From Halanaerobiales bacterium (GTDB lineage Bacteria > Bacillota_F > Halanaerobiia > Halanaerobiales > DTU029): a stretch of 41,259 nt of DNA. Each line of letters starts with the position of its first letter. Position 1 is the stretch's first letter. Shown piece by piece: positions 25,999 to 34,112 of the stretch. A program made the translations under genes and the position numbers. The stretch is from positions 1 through 41,259 of the forward strand of contig JADQBV010000126.1 in the NCBI GenBank assembly GCA_016278415.1. The letters are read 5' to 3'. The notes beneath the pieces were generated by a model. It ran no database searches. It was not told where the DNA came from and saw only the letters and a program-made list of their open reading frames with translations.

Positions 25999-27114
25999 AT
26001 GAAAAATATTTTAGTTACTGGTGGAGCAGGTTTTATAGGCAGTAATTTTGTAAAATTAATGTTAAATAAATATATAGATTATAATATTATAAATATAGAT
26101 ACCTTGACTTATGCTGGCAACTTGGAAAATTTAAAGGAGATATCCGACAAGACTAATTATACTTTTATTAAAGCAGATATCAGAGATAGAAATAAAATTG
26201 ATGAGATATTCTCATCATATGGTATTGATACGGTAGTTAACTTTGCAGCTGAGTCCCATGTTGATAGAAGTATAGAAGAACCAGAAGTTTTCTTAACAAC
26301 TAATGTAATTGGTACTCAGGTTTTGCTTGATGTAGCTAAAAAAAATTGGAAGATAAATCCCAAAGATAAATATTGCAAGGAGTATAAGCCTGAAGTTAAT
26401 TTTTTACAGGTTTCTACCGATGAGGTGTATGGGTCATTAGGTGAAACAGGTATGTTTGTAGAAACACTTCCTTTGAAACCTAACAGTCCTTATTCTGCTT
26501 CAAAAGCAAGTGCAGATATGATTGTCAGATCTTATAACAAAACATTTGCGATGCCTGTTAATATTACTCGTTGTAGTAATAATTATGGTCCTTATCAGTT
26601 TCCTGAAAAATTAATACCACTGATGATTAATAATTGTTTACAGGACAAAGAACTACCTGTATATGGTGATGGTATGCAGGTAAGAGACTGGTTACATGTA
26701 AGTGATCATTGTTCAGCTATTGAAACTGTTTTGCACAAAGGTGAAGATGGAGAAATATATAATATCGGTGGAAATAATGAAAAAGCAAATATTGAGATTG
26801 TTAAGTTGATTATAAATACCCTTGGAAAATCAGAAGATCTAATTAAATATGTTATAGATAGACCAGGTCATGATAGAAGGTACGCTATTGATAATACCAA
26901 AATTACTACTCAATTGGGCTGGGAACCTTTTTATACTTTTGAAAAAGGTATGGAAGAAACTATTGAATGGTATTTGAATAATAGAGAATGGATTGAAAAT
27001 ATATTGTCTGGTGATTATGTAAATTACTATGATAAGATGTATTCGAACATTACTGGTGAAGGAAAAGAAATATCAGTAGAAAATGAGGTTGCAATTTCTA
27101 AAGAAGAAAAATAG
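25999..27114 (+). CDS. rmlB: dTDP-glucose 4,6-dehydratase
   Basis: A 371-residue extended SDR, second enzyme of the rhamnose pathway: dTDP-glucose to dTDP-4-keto-6-deoxyglucose. Motifs: GGAGFIGSNFVKLML, NFAAESHVDRSIEEP, VSTDEVYGSLGE with the catalytic Thr-Asp-Glu, YSASKASADMIVRSY (YxxxK), TRCSNNYGPYQFPEKLIPL, and DRPGHDRRYAIDNTK. The C-terminus has an acidic extension (VENEVAISKEEK) beyond the usual end. AAAGGAT precedes ATG 25999. It completes the rhamnose set; a broken kinase gene follows 50 bases later. Confidence 0.96.
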   Translation: MKNILVTGGAGFIGSNFVKLMLNKYIDYNIINIDTLTYAGNLENLKEISDKTNYTFIKADIRDRNKIDEIFSSYGIDTVVNFAAESHVDRSIEEPEVFLTTNVIGTQVLLDVAKKNWKINPKDKYCKEYKPEVNFLQVSTDEVYGSLGETGMFVETLPLKPNSPYSASKASADMIVRSYNKTFAMPVNITRCSNNYGPYQFPEKLIPLMINNCLQDKELPVYGDGMQVRDWLHVSDHCSAIETVLHKGEDGEIYNIGGNNEKANIEIVKLIINTLGKSEDLIKYVIDRPGHDRRYAIDNTKITTQLGWEPFYTFEKGMEETIEWYLNNREWIENILSGDYVNYYDKMYSNITGEGKEISVENEVAISKEEK

Positions 27115-27164
27115 TTTTACTGGTATTATAAAATTTTATCTTTATCTGAAAGGAATTCCTCTTT

Positions 27165-27887
27165 ATGAAAACTTTAATAAACAAATTCACCCCAAAATAC
27201 AACAACCAACACCAAAAGCCAAATCAAAATAGTCAAATCCCCACTACGCATCTGCCCCTTAGGGGCACATGTAGATCATCAAGAAGGACTTGTCACAGGC
27301 ATGGTTCTTAACTCCAGTGTGGATATGGTCTTTGCTCCAAATGATGATGGCTATATTCGTGTTCAGAGTCTTGACTTCCCTGATGAAGAATACTTTCATG
27401 TGGCAAAAGTACCTGAGATGATACCTGGTTTCTGGGGAAACTATCTCAGAGGTGCAGTTCTTTCTTTGAAAAGAAATCAACATATTAACAAAGGCTTTAA
27501 TGCAATTATCAGTGGCAAACTACCTATTGGTGGTCTCAGTTCTTCTGCAGCTGTTACTACTGCCTATCTCTTAGCTCTCCGTGATGTAAATAACCTTGAG
27601 ATTAGCCAAGAAGAACTTATTCGCTATAGTCACTGGGTAGAAACTGACTTAATAGGCTTGAAGAATGGTATCCTCGACCAGGCCTCCAATATCCTCAGTC
27701 AAAATGGCTATCTGATGTATATGGATTGTAAGACAGGGGAATATGAGCTTGTTAAACAATCAGAAAAGATGCCTGAATATGAAGTCTTGGTTGTTTATTC
27801 TGGAATAAGCAAAGCACTGATAGGTACAAATTATAATAATAGGGTTGATGAATGCAAGGTATCAGCTTAGGAGGCAAATATATGTGA
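27165..27887 (+). pseudogene. Broken GHMP sugar kinase, galacturonokinase-like
   Basis: A kinase relic with at least two lesions. It opens at ATG 27165 behind AAAGGA (MKTLINKF), but that frame leaves the kinase, which continues from about 27247 in another frame: RICPLGAHVDHQEGLVTG, LPIGGLSSSAAVTTAYLLAL (GHMP ATP loop), LKNGILDQASN, GYLMYMDCKTG, and YNNRVDECK. It then jumps: the +1 frame reads GISLGGKYM-stop at 27885-27887, a plausible true C-terminus, so some 180-200 middle codons are missing. From memory, the PLGAHVDHQ, LKNGILDQ, YMDCKT and YN.RV.EC segments resemble plant-type galacturonokinases (GalA to GalA-1-P). It lies beside a broken nucleotidyltransferase and an intact UDP-GlcA 4-epimerase, which fits a lost UDP-GalA salvage route. 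Confidence 0.8.
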
Positions 27888-28609
27888 AAGCAAATCCTGG
27901 CAGCAGGATATGCTACCAGGCTATATCCTTTAACCAAAGGCAAACAAAACCCTTACTTAGGGGTTGGCGGAAAGACTATCCTTGAACATATTTTAATTAA
28001 ATCAAAAAAGGTAGAAGAAGTAGAGCAGGTATATATAGTAACGAACCAGAAATTCTATACTCACTTCAAAGAATGGGTAGATAATTATGATTATCCTTTA
28101 GATATAAAAGTAATAAACGATCATACTCTTAGCAATGATGATAGATTAGGGGCAATAGCTGATCTATATTATGTAATAGAGCAGGAAGAAGTCGAAGATG
28201 ATATTATAGTAATGGCCGGAGATAATCTCTTTGACTTTGAATTAAGTTATTTTGTTGGTTTCCAAAGAGAACTTAATGCTGACTGTATTAGCTCACACCA
28301 ATTAGATGATATAGATGAACTAAAAAAAACAGGAGTAATAGAAGTAGATGATAGTAATAGGGTACTATCCTTTGAAGAAAAACCTGCAATACCAAAATCA
28401 AGATTAGCAGTACCACCATTCTATATCTACAGAGAAGAAACACTTCCTTTAATCAAAGAATACCTAGAAGAAGGTAATAATCCTGATGCCCTGGTAATTT
28501 TGTTCCCTATTTGGTTGAGAAAAAAGATGTCTATACTTATCAATTTGAAGGCTATAGATATGATATAGGTACATTAGAAAGCTATCAAGAAGTACAGGCT
28601 AAATTTTAG
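27884..28609 (+). pseudogene. Broken sugar-1-phosphate nucleotidyltransferase
   Basis: A nucleotidyltransferase gene with two single-base lesions. It begins at GTG 27884, overlapping the kinase stop, after AGGAGG. An extra A near 27893 shifts the frame; without it the start reads VKAILAAGYATRLYPLT. The frame then runs through VGGKTILEHIL, VMAGDNLFDFELS (metal-binding Asp) and VLSFEEKPAIPKS to GNNPDA. A base is missing near 28490; restoring it gives PGNFVPYLVEKK, then FEGYRYDIGTLESYQEVQ, ending at TAG 28607-28609. The corrected length, about 240 residues, fits RmlA-like sugar nucleotidyltransferases. An internal ATG (28212) could express only a fragment. Paired with the preceding kinase, it would have activated a sugar-1-phosphate. 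Sequencing error could explain this gene alone, but not the kinase deletion beside it. Confidence 0.85.
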
Positions 28610-28630
28610 GACAGGGGACGGTTCTTTGTC
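28610..28630 (+). repeat. REP-like palindrome
   Basis: A 21-base element runs from GACAGGGGAC to TTCTTTGTC directly after the broken nucleotidyltransferase. With G-T pairing it folds over its whole length (GACA/TGTC at the base, CGG loop). The ggggacggttctttgtc type is, from memory, common in Clostridia as REP-like repeats linked to Y1-type transposases. I saw only one copy in this window. Confidence 0.4.
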
Positions 28631-28683
28631 TTGAGATAGAGAAAAAAGCGTGAAACAATTATTATACTGAGGAGTTGTCTGAT

Positions 28684-29739
28684 TTGACTATTAAAGTTAT
28701 AAATAAAGATAAACGCTATCTGATTACAGGTGCAGCAGGTTTTATAGGCTCTTTTTTATCAAAAAGATTATTAAAAGAAGGCTGTAAGGTAATAGGAATA
28801 GATAATAAGAATGACTATTATGACATCAAACTGAAAAATGATCGCTTAGAAGAACTTAAATCATTTGCTGAGTTTACATTTATTAGAGGTGATATCTCAG
28901 ATAAAGAAATGCTGATGGAAACCTTTGAAATATATCAACCTGAGATTGTGGTAAATTTAGCAGCTCAGGCAGGTGTAAGATATTCTATTGAGAATCCGGA
29001 TGTTTATATACAGAGTAATATTATCGGCTTCTATAATATTCTGGAAGCTTGCAGACATTATCCAGTGGATCATCTTATCTATGCCTCATCCAGTTCTGTT
29101 TATGGTGCTAATAAGAAAGTACCATTTGAAGAGACAGACTTTGTGGACAATCCTGTTTCACTTTATGCAGCCAGTAAGAAGTCAAACGAACTGATGGCTC
29201 ATACTTACAGTCATTTATACAATATCCCTGCTACAGGACTGAGATTCTTTACAGTTTATGGCCCTAAGGGACGTCCTGATATGGCCTACTTTATCTTTGC
29301 TAACAAACACTTTGCTAAAGAGCCTATCAAGATATTTAATAATGGAGATTTTGATAATGACTTATATAGAGATTTCACCTATATTGATGATATAGTAGAA
29401 GGAATAGTAAGGCTTATCCCCAATCTACCTGTCAGAGCAGAAGATGGAGAGGTAAGTAAGGATAGGTCAGCACATAGGGTCTATAATATAGGAAACAACA
29501 GTCCAGTGAAATTGATGGACTTTATTACTACCCTAGAAAAATGCCTGAGTAAGGCAATGGGTGAGGAAGTAGTCTTTGAAAAGATCTATGAACCTATGAA
29601 GCCAGGGGATGTTCCTAGAACATATGCCTCTACCGAGGCATTACAGAAAGCAGTTGGTTTTAAACCAAAGACTTCTATCGAAGAAGGGCTACAACAGTTT
29701 GCTGACTGGTATGTGGATTATTACAAGATAAAAGAGTAA
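28684..29739 (+). CDS. UDP-glucuronate 4-epimerase (CapI/LpsL type)
   Basis: A 351-residue extended SDR. Motifs: YLITGAAGFIGSFLSKRLL, NLAAQAGVRYSIENPDVY, YASSSSVYGANKKVPFEE, SLYAASKKSNELMAHTY (YxxxK), and FFTVYGPKGRPDMAYF. The GRPDMA segment and AQAGVRYS are typical of UDP-GlcA 4-epimerases (CapI, LpsL, plant GAE) and differ from GalE. It would convert UDP-GlcA, made by the Ugd encoded next, into UDP-GalA. I prefer TTG 28684, 9 bases after GAGGAG at 28669-28674; TTG 28675 abuts that site. A nucleotide-sugar 4-epimerase of other specificity is possible, but the neighbouring ugd and the uronate kinase relic support the call. Confidence 0.88.
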   Translation: MTIKVINKDKRYLITGAAGFIGSFLSKRLLKEGCKVIGIDNKNDYYDIKLKNDRLEELKSFAEFTFIRGDISDKEMLMETFEIYQPEIVVNLAAQAGVRYSIENPDVYIQSNIIGFYNILEACRHYPVDHLIYASSSSVYGANKKVPFEETDFVDNPVSLYAASKKSNELMAHTYSHLYNIPATGLRFFTVYGPKGRPDMAYFIFANKHFAKEPIKIFNNGDFDNDLYRDFTYIDDIVEGIVRLIPNLPVRAEDGEVSKDRSAHRVYNIGNNSPVKLMDFITTLEKCLSKAMGEEVVFEKIYEPMKPGDVPRTYASTEALQKAVGFKPKTSIEEGLQQFADWYVDYYKIKE

Positions 29740-29905
29740 TTAATTCGACAAATACTACTAAATATTTCAATAGAATTATGCAATAATAGTAAAGGGCTTA
29801 TATAGACAGGATATTAGTCCTTCTTATAGAAGATATACTATGTCTATGTTAATTTAAGCTTCTTAGAAGAATTTATATATAATCTCATCAAGGGAGTGGA
29901 GTCAT

Positions 29906-31303
29906 ATGTATAAAAATAAGATAAGCATCATTGGGACAGGCTATGTTGGTTTAGTTGGTGGGGTATGTCTGGCTGACTTTGGTAATACAATTATTAATGT
30001 AGATATAAATGAAGAAAAGATAAATAAATTAAAATGTGGTGAAATACCTATCTACGAACCTGGTTTAAAAGAAGTTTTTGATAGGAATGTAGAGGCAGGT
30101 AGGATAAGCTTTACTACAGATATAGAGTCTGCTGTTAAAGAGAGTGAAGTAATCTTTATTTCTGTAGGTACACCACCTGCTGATGATGGTAGTGCTGATC
30201 TTTCTTTTGTTCTAAAGGTAGCTGAGTCTATTGGTAAATATATGAACGACTATAAAGTCATTGTAGATAAATCCACTGTACCTATAGGTACTGGAAGAAA
30301 AGTAGCTGAGGTAATCCAGTCTGAACTGGATAAAAGGGGAGAAGACTTTTCCTTTGATGTAGTTAGTAATCCAGAGTTCTTACGTGAGGGTAAGGCAGTC
30401 TATGATGTAATGCATCCAGATAGGGTTGTTGTGGGAACAGAGAGTGAAAAGGCGAGAGATATCTTAAAAGAGGTTTACCGAGCCTTATATCTTAATGAAG
30501 TTCCCTTTGTCTTTACTAATCTGGAAACAGCAGAGATGATAAAATATGCCTCAAATGCCTTTTTAGCCTGTAAGATATCATATATTAATGAGATGTCTAT
30601 TCTGTGTGAAAAGGTAGGGGCAGATGTACAGAAGGTTGCTAAAGGCATGGGTATGGATGGACGTATTGGTAGTAAGTTCTTACATGCTGGTCCTGGCTAT
30701 GGAGGTAGTTGCTTCCCTAAAGATACTAAGGCCATTACCCGTATTGCTGATGAAAACGGTGTAGAGCTAAAGGTAATTAAAGCTGCTATAGAGTCTAATG
30801 AGAAACAAAAACACTATATGGTAGAGAAGATAGAGAACACCTTAGGGGAGCTTAAGGGTAAGAAGATAGGGATTCTAGGTTTGAGTTTTAAACCAGAGAC
30901 AGATGATATGCGTGAAGCCCCTTCTTTAACAATTGTCCCAGAGTTAATAAATAAAGGTGCCAGTATAGCTGCATTTGATCCTGAAAGTCTGGAAGAGGCA
31001 GGCTGGCGTTTAAATGACTATGAGAAAGATATTATATATTGTGCCAATGAATATGAAGTAATGAAGGGTGCAGATGCCCTGGTAATTATTACTGAATGGA
31101 ATCAATTCAGGAGACTGGATCTTGCTAGAGTAAAGGATTTATTGGCAGGCAGTTATTTCTTTGATCTGCGTAATGTCTATGTACCAGAAGAGGTAGAGTC
31201 AGCAGGATTGGACTATATAGGTGTAGGATTACCTCAGACAATTACTAAAAAGGAATTGGCTCAAGCTAGACAGGATGTAGCTGCAGCTGAGAGTGAAGAG
31301 TAG
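29906..31303 (+). CDS. ugd: UDP-glucose 6-dehydrogenase
   Basis: A 465-residue enzyme oxidising UDP-glucose to UDP-glucuronate with 2 NAD+. Motifs: the Rossmann GTGYVGLVGGVCLADFG, SVGTPPADDGSADLS, DKSTVPIGTG, VSNPEFLREGKAVYD, ASNAFLACKISYINE, the catalytic-Cys segment GPGYGGSCFPKDTKA, and LGLSFKPETDDMREAPS. The C-terminus has a short alanine/glutamate tail (DVAAAESEE). ATG 29906 follows AAGGGAG. It supplies UDP-GlcA to the epimerase upstream. A terminator lies about 45 bases after the stop. A diverged copy of its last ~90 bases survives at 38337, on the far side of the inserted module. Confidence 0.96.
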   Translation: MYKNKISIIGTGYVGLVGGVCLADFGNTIINVDINEEKINKLKCGEIPIYEPGLKEVFDRNVEAGRISFTTDIESAVKESEVIFISVGTPPADDGSADLSFVLKVAESIGKYMNDYKVIVDKSTVPIGTGRKVAEVIQSELDKRGEDFSFDVVSNPEFLREGKAVYDVMHPDRVVVGTESEKARDILKEVYRALYLNEVPFVFTNLETAEMIKYASNAFLACKISYINEMSILCEKVGADVQKVAKGMGMDGRIGSKFLHAGPGYGGSCFPKDTKAITRIADENGVELKVIKAAIESNEKQKHYMVEKIENTLGELKGKKIGILGLSFKPETDDMREAPSLTIVPELINKGASIAAFDPESLEEAGWRLNDYEKDIIYCANEYEVMKGADALVIITEWNQFRRLDLARVKDLLAGSYFFDLRNVYVPEEVESAGLDYIGVGLPQTITKKELAQARQDVAAAESEE

Positions 31304-31315
31304 ATGTAGGTGAAT

Positions 31316-31402
31316 AGATTAAAAATGTAAATATATGAATCCATTAGGTGTAAGCAGGAATTAATTGCTTATGCCTTTTTTAGTTTCTAATTTTTGCAGG
31401 AA
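31316..31402 (+). repeat. Terminator-bearing repeat, copy A
   Basis: About 87 bases after ugd, from ATTAAAAATGTAAATATAT through a hairpin to TTTTTGCAGGAA, match the sequence after the GHMP kinase gene (41071-41157) at roughly 80% by hand alignment. The hairpin and the closing TTTTTGCAGGAA are best conserved. It may be a mobile terminator element or the result of an old duplication. Confidence 0.8.
31347..31381 (+). terminator. Rho-independent terminator after ugd
   Basis: GGTGTAAGCA (31347-31356) pairs with TGCTTATGCC (31366-31375), 10 bp with two G-T wobbles, followed by six T. It ends the polysaccharide operon and separates it from the downstream module. Confidence 0.8.
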
Positions 31403-31482
31403 AATAATATTTAAAAGAGAATTATGTAAATAATTAGAAGAAATATATAAGTGGTAAGCTTTCTTAATGGAGGATTACAATT

Positions 31483-31575
31483 ATGAAGTATGATTATTTA
31501 ATAATAGGTGCTGCATTATATGGCAGTTTATTTGCTTATGAGGATTATAAAAGTGGAGGCAGTATTAATGGATAA
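31483..31575 (+). pseudogene. glf: 5' fragment of glf (UDP-galactopyranose mutase)
   Basis: From ATG 31483, with GGAGG 9 bases upstream, the sequence encodes MKYDYLIIGAALYGSLFAYE. This is the FAD-binding start of UDP-galactopyranose mutase, whose usual form is GAGLYG (here GAALYG). Similarity is lost within about 25 codons, and the frame ends at TAA 31573-31575, overlapping the next gene's ATG (31568). The ribosome site is intact, so the 30-codon peptide may be translated and coupled to the gene behind it. It marks the left edge of the inserted module. Confidence 0.8.
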
Positions 31576-33265
31576 ACAAGTAAAGGAACACTTTGTATAT
31601 GCATTAGTTACAACAAGAGCTAGAGTTAGATTATTGAAAGAGCGTTCTCTAAAATCTATTATAAAACAGAGCCATCCAGTTGATACTATTATTCTTGTTG
31701 ATGATTCTGATGAACAAGAAACTCAAGCATCTAATATGGCAATTTTAGAATCACTAAAAACTTCTATACCTAAAGTTTATTTAAAAAACAAATATACACC
31801 AGGTGCTGCTGGAGCATGGAATACAGGGATTGATTATATTAATGAAAAAAATCCTAATGTCTGGATAGCATTTTTAGATGATGATGACGAGTGGAAAGAA
31901 GAACATGTAGAAACGTGTTTACAATTTACAAGTGATAATGTAACTGTTATTAGTGGAATAAAAACTATAATTGATGGTAATGAAATTGTTAGAAAAAAGG
32001 TAAAAAGTAATTTTAGTGTTGCCGGTTTTTTTGCTGGTAATCCAGGATGGCAAGGTTCAAACACATTTATTAAAGCATTTTTTATTAAAAGTGTAGGTTC
32101 TTTTGATGAAAAAATGGTGTGTACACATGATAGAGACTTAGCAGTGCGGTGTTTAAGCAATCCTTTGTTTAAATATTCATTTACTAATAAAACAACTGTA
32201 AATTATTATTTAGATAAGGATAGAGATGCGCTAACTTCTAAGAAAAAGGTAAAAACAACAGGGTTACTTCAATTTTGGGAAAAATATCATAATATAATGA
32301 ATGAAAAGGAAAAAAGTAATTTTATTATTAGAGCATGTAAATATTTTAAAGTTAATCCTATTCTTTTTCAGCTTTTACTACAAAAAGAAGAAGAACATCA
32401 TGGTTTTCTTGATGATACTAATATACACTACGGTTATTTAATTAATAAATTTTTTCATCTGAAGTATAATATAAAAAAGTTTTTTTTATTTATAAATAAG
32501 CTTTTCTTACTAACAAATATTAAAGGCTATGCTTATAATAGATCACATAGTAAAATTGAAATTGATATTACTTATAATTGTAGTCTTAAATGTATAAATT
32601 GTAATAGATCTTGTGGACAGGCTCCAGAGAAGCTCCATATCTCTTTAGAAAAAGTAAAAGAATTTGTAGATGAATCAATAGAGAGAAAAATTGAGTGGAA
32701 AACAATCAGAATTTTAGGTGGAGAACCAACTTTACATCCTAATTTTACTGAGATTATATATATGTTAGTTAAATATAAAATAGAATACCCTAAAAGCAGG
32801 TTAGAAATTGTAACTAATGGTTATGGTAGAAATACGAAAAGAATGATAACGCATATTCCTCCCCTATTTCACATTGAAAATAGTAAAAAAACGACTAATA
32901 TACAACCTCATTTTGAAGCATTTAATAATGCACCTCAAGACTCTTTCTTTTATAAGTTTAGTAATTATAAAAACGGTTGTTCTAATCTTGTGTATTGTGG
33001 TATAGGTTTAACTCCACTAGGCTATTATCCCTGTAGTATTGCAGGCGGGATAGATAGAATTGTTTCCTGGAAAATAGGTAGAAAAAATATTCCGGCTGAA
33101 GATGATGATTTGAGAGATATTCTAGAAAGGTCTTGTAGATTATGTGGGAGATTTCGCTCCAGTGTTTTTGTACCCTATAATTTTCGTAAAAAATTAAACA
33201 AAGCAATAATATCGAAAAGTTGGAAGGAGTTATATGCAAGTTGGAAAACAGAAAAGAAAAAGTGA
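31568..33265 (+). CDS. GT2 glycosyltransferase-radical SAM fusion protein
   Basis: A 565-residue two-domain protein. Residues about 8-235 are a GT-A glycosyltransferase: FVYALVTTRARVRLLKERSL, TIILVDDSDEQ, AGAWNTGIDYIN, and AFLDDDDEW (104-107) as DxD motif. After a helical linker rich in Lys and Phe, residues about 328-540 are a radical SAM domain: EIDITYNCSLKCINC with C338-x3-C342-x2-C345, NRSCGQAP, and GGEP (384-387). The C-terminal SNLVYCGIGLTPLGYYPCSI, then AGGIDRI and CRLCGRF supply cysteines for an auxiliary cluster (SPASM/twitch-like). The radical SAM part is closely related to that of the protein at 34113. Reaction unknown; a glycan or glycan-linked substrate is plausible. ATG 31568 has GTGGAGG 8 bases upstream. 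Codons are markedly A/T-biased. Confidence 0.85.
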   Translation: MDKQVKEHFVYALVTTRARVRLLKERSLKSIIKQSHPVDTIILVDDSDEQETQASNMAILESLKTSIPKVYLKNKYTPGAAGAWNTGIDYINEKNPNVWIAFLDDDDEWKEEHVETCLQFTSDNVTVISGIKTIIDGNEIVRKKVKSNFSVAGFFAGNPGWQGSNTFIKAFFIKSVGSFDEKMVCTHDRDLAVRCLSNPLFKYSFTNKTTVNYYLDKDRDALTSKKKVKTTGLLQFWEKYHNIMNEKEKSNFIIRACKYFKVNPILFQLLLQKEEEHHGFLDDTNIHYGYLINKFFHLKYNIKKFFLFINKLFLLTNIKGYAYNRSHSKIEIDITYNCSLKCINCNRSCGQAPEKLHISLEKVKEFVDESIERKIEWKTIRILGGEPTLHPNFTEIIYMLVKYKIEYPKSRLEIVTNGYGRNTKRMITHIPPLFHIENSKKTTNIQPHFEAFNNAPQDSFFYKFSNYKNGCSNLVYCGIGLTPLGYYPCSIAGGIDRIVSWKIGRKNIPAEDDDLRDILERSCRLCGRFRSSVFVPYNFRKKLNKAIISKSWKELYASWKTEKKK

Positions 33266-34086
33266 TAAAAAAAGAAGAAGCAGTATGCTATAATATTGAA
33301 TGGAAAAATCCTGAAGTTTTTTTAGCAGATATTATTTTTGTTGTACCAATACGAAATAGTAAAAGAACAATCAAAGCGGCTATTAAATCAGTTCTTTCGC
33401 AAAAATGTGGATTTAAGTTAGGAATATTAATTCTTGATGATCAATCCAATGACTCCTGGCAAGAGGAAATACAAGAAGAAATTTCTACAGGAAAGATTGT
33501 TATTGCTTCATGTAAAGCAGGTTCTTCCTGGAAAATTAGAAATCTAGGAAAAGAAATAGCCGATGAGTATTTTACACACTATATCTGGTTGTGTCGGCTT
33601 GATTCTGACGATACACTTGTTTCAGAGAGTGTAGTCAGTGAAATTATAGAGGGTATTTCTAAAGAAAATCGTGAAGTATTATGGGTTTTAGCAAGTAATC
33701 TTCAAATTGAAAATGGAATATCAGTTAATAAGCTTGGAAATAAGGCTGATAAGTCTTTATTAAATAATAATATTCTTTTAAAAAGATTAGAAGGAATGAG
33801 TGAAGGAGATTTTACTTGTGAGTTACCATCTTGTAATTTATGGTTAAAACGTGGATTTAATGTTTATTATCCTGCTGTTGAAAGTGCAGAAGATCATTGG
33901 CTTCTTACGTATTTATTAATATTTTTTAAAGAAAAGACTTGTATGTTTCCTGATGTTTTACATACAAATTATTCACTTACAGGAAAAGCTACTATAGCAA
34001 ATAAAAAGAAGCTTAATTATTTTAAATCACGAAGGATGCTATATGAGCAAGCTAAAACCTGGATTAAAGAAAGAGACAGTTATTAG
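33241..34086 (+). CDS. Glycosyltransferase, GT2 family (GT-A fold)
   Basis: A protein of about 281 residues with a GT-A domain: IIFVVPIRNSKRTIKAAIKS, VLSQKCGFKLGILILDDQSN, CRLDSDDTLVSE with the metal-binding DSDD, and a later ESAEDHWLL holding the likely catalytic ED. It overlaps the end of the previous gene. The start is uncertain: TTG 33241 lies 11 bases after AAGGAG; GTG 33262 (GTGA overlap with the previous stop) is an alternative; TTG 33220 is upstream of the ribosome site. It lies between the two radical SAM fusion genes, 26 bases before the second, so the three are one transcription unit. Donor and acceptor unknown. Confidence 0.8.
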   Translation: MENRKEKVIKKEEAVCYNIEWKNPEVFLADIIFVVPIRNSKRTIKAAIKSVLSQKCGFKLGILILDDQSNDSWQEEIQEEISTGKIVIASCKAGSSWKIRNLGKEIADEYFTHYIWLCRLDSDDTLVSESVVSEIIEGISKENREVLWVLASNLQIENGISVNKLGNKADKSLLNNNILLKRLEGMSEGDFTCELPSCNLWLKRGFNVYYPAVESAEDHWLLTYLLIFFKEKTCMFPDVLHTNYSLTGKATIANKKKLNYFKSRRMLYEQAKTWIKERDSY

Positions 34087-34112
34087 TATTGTTGATTTAA
34101 TAAGGAGGTCTT

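Noticed and set aside
28988..29194. Small plus-strand frame inside the UDP-GlcA 4-epimerase gene
   Set aside because: It lies wholly inside a well-supported gene in another frame and encodes no recognisable protein.
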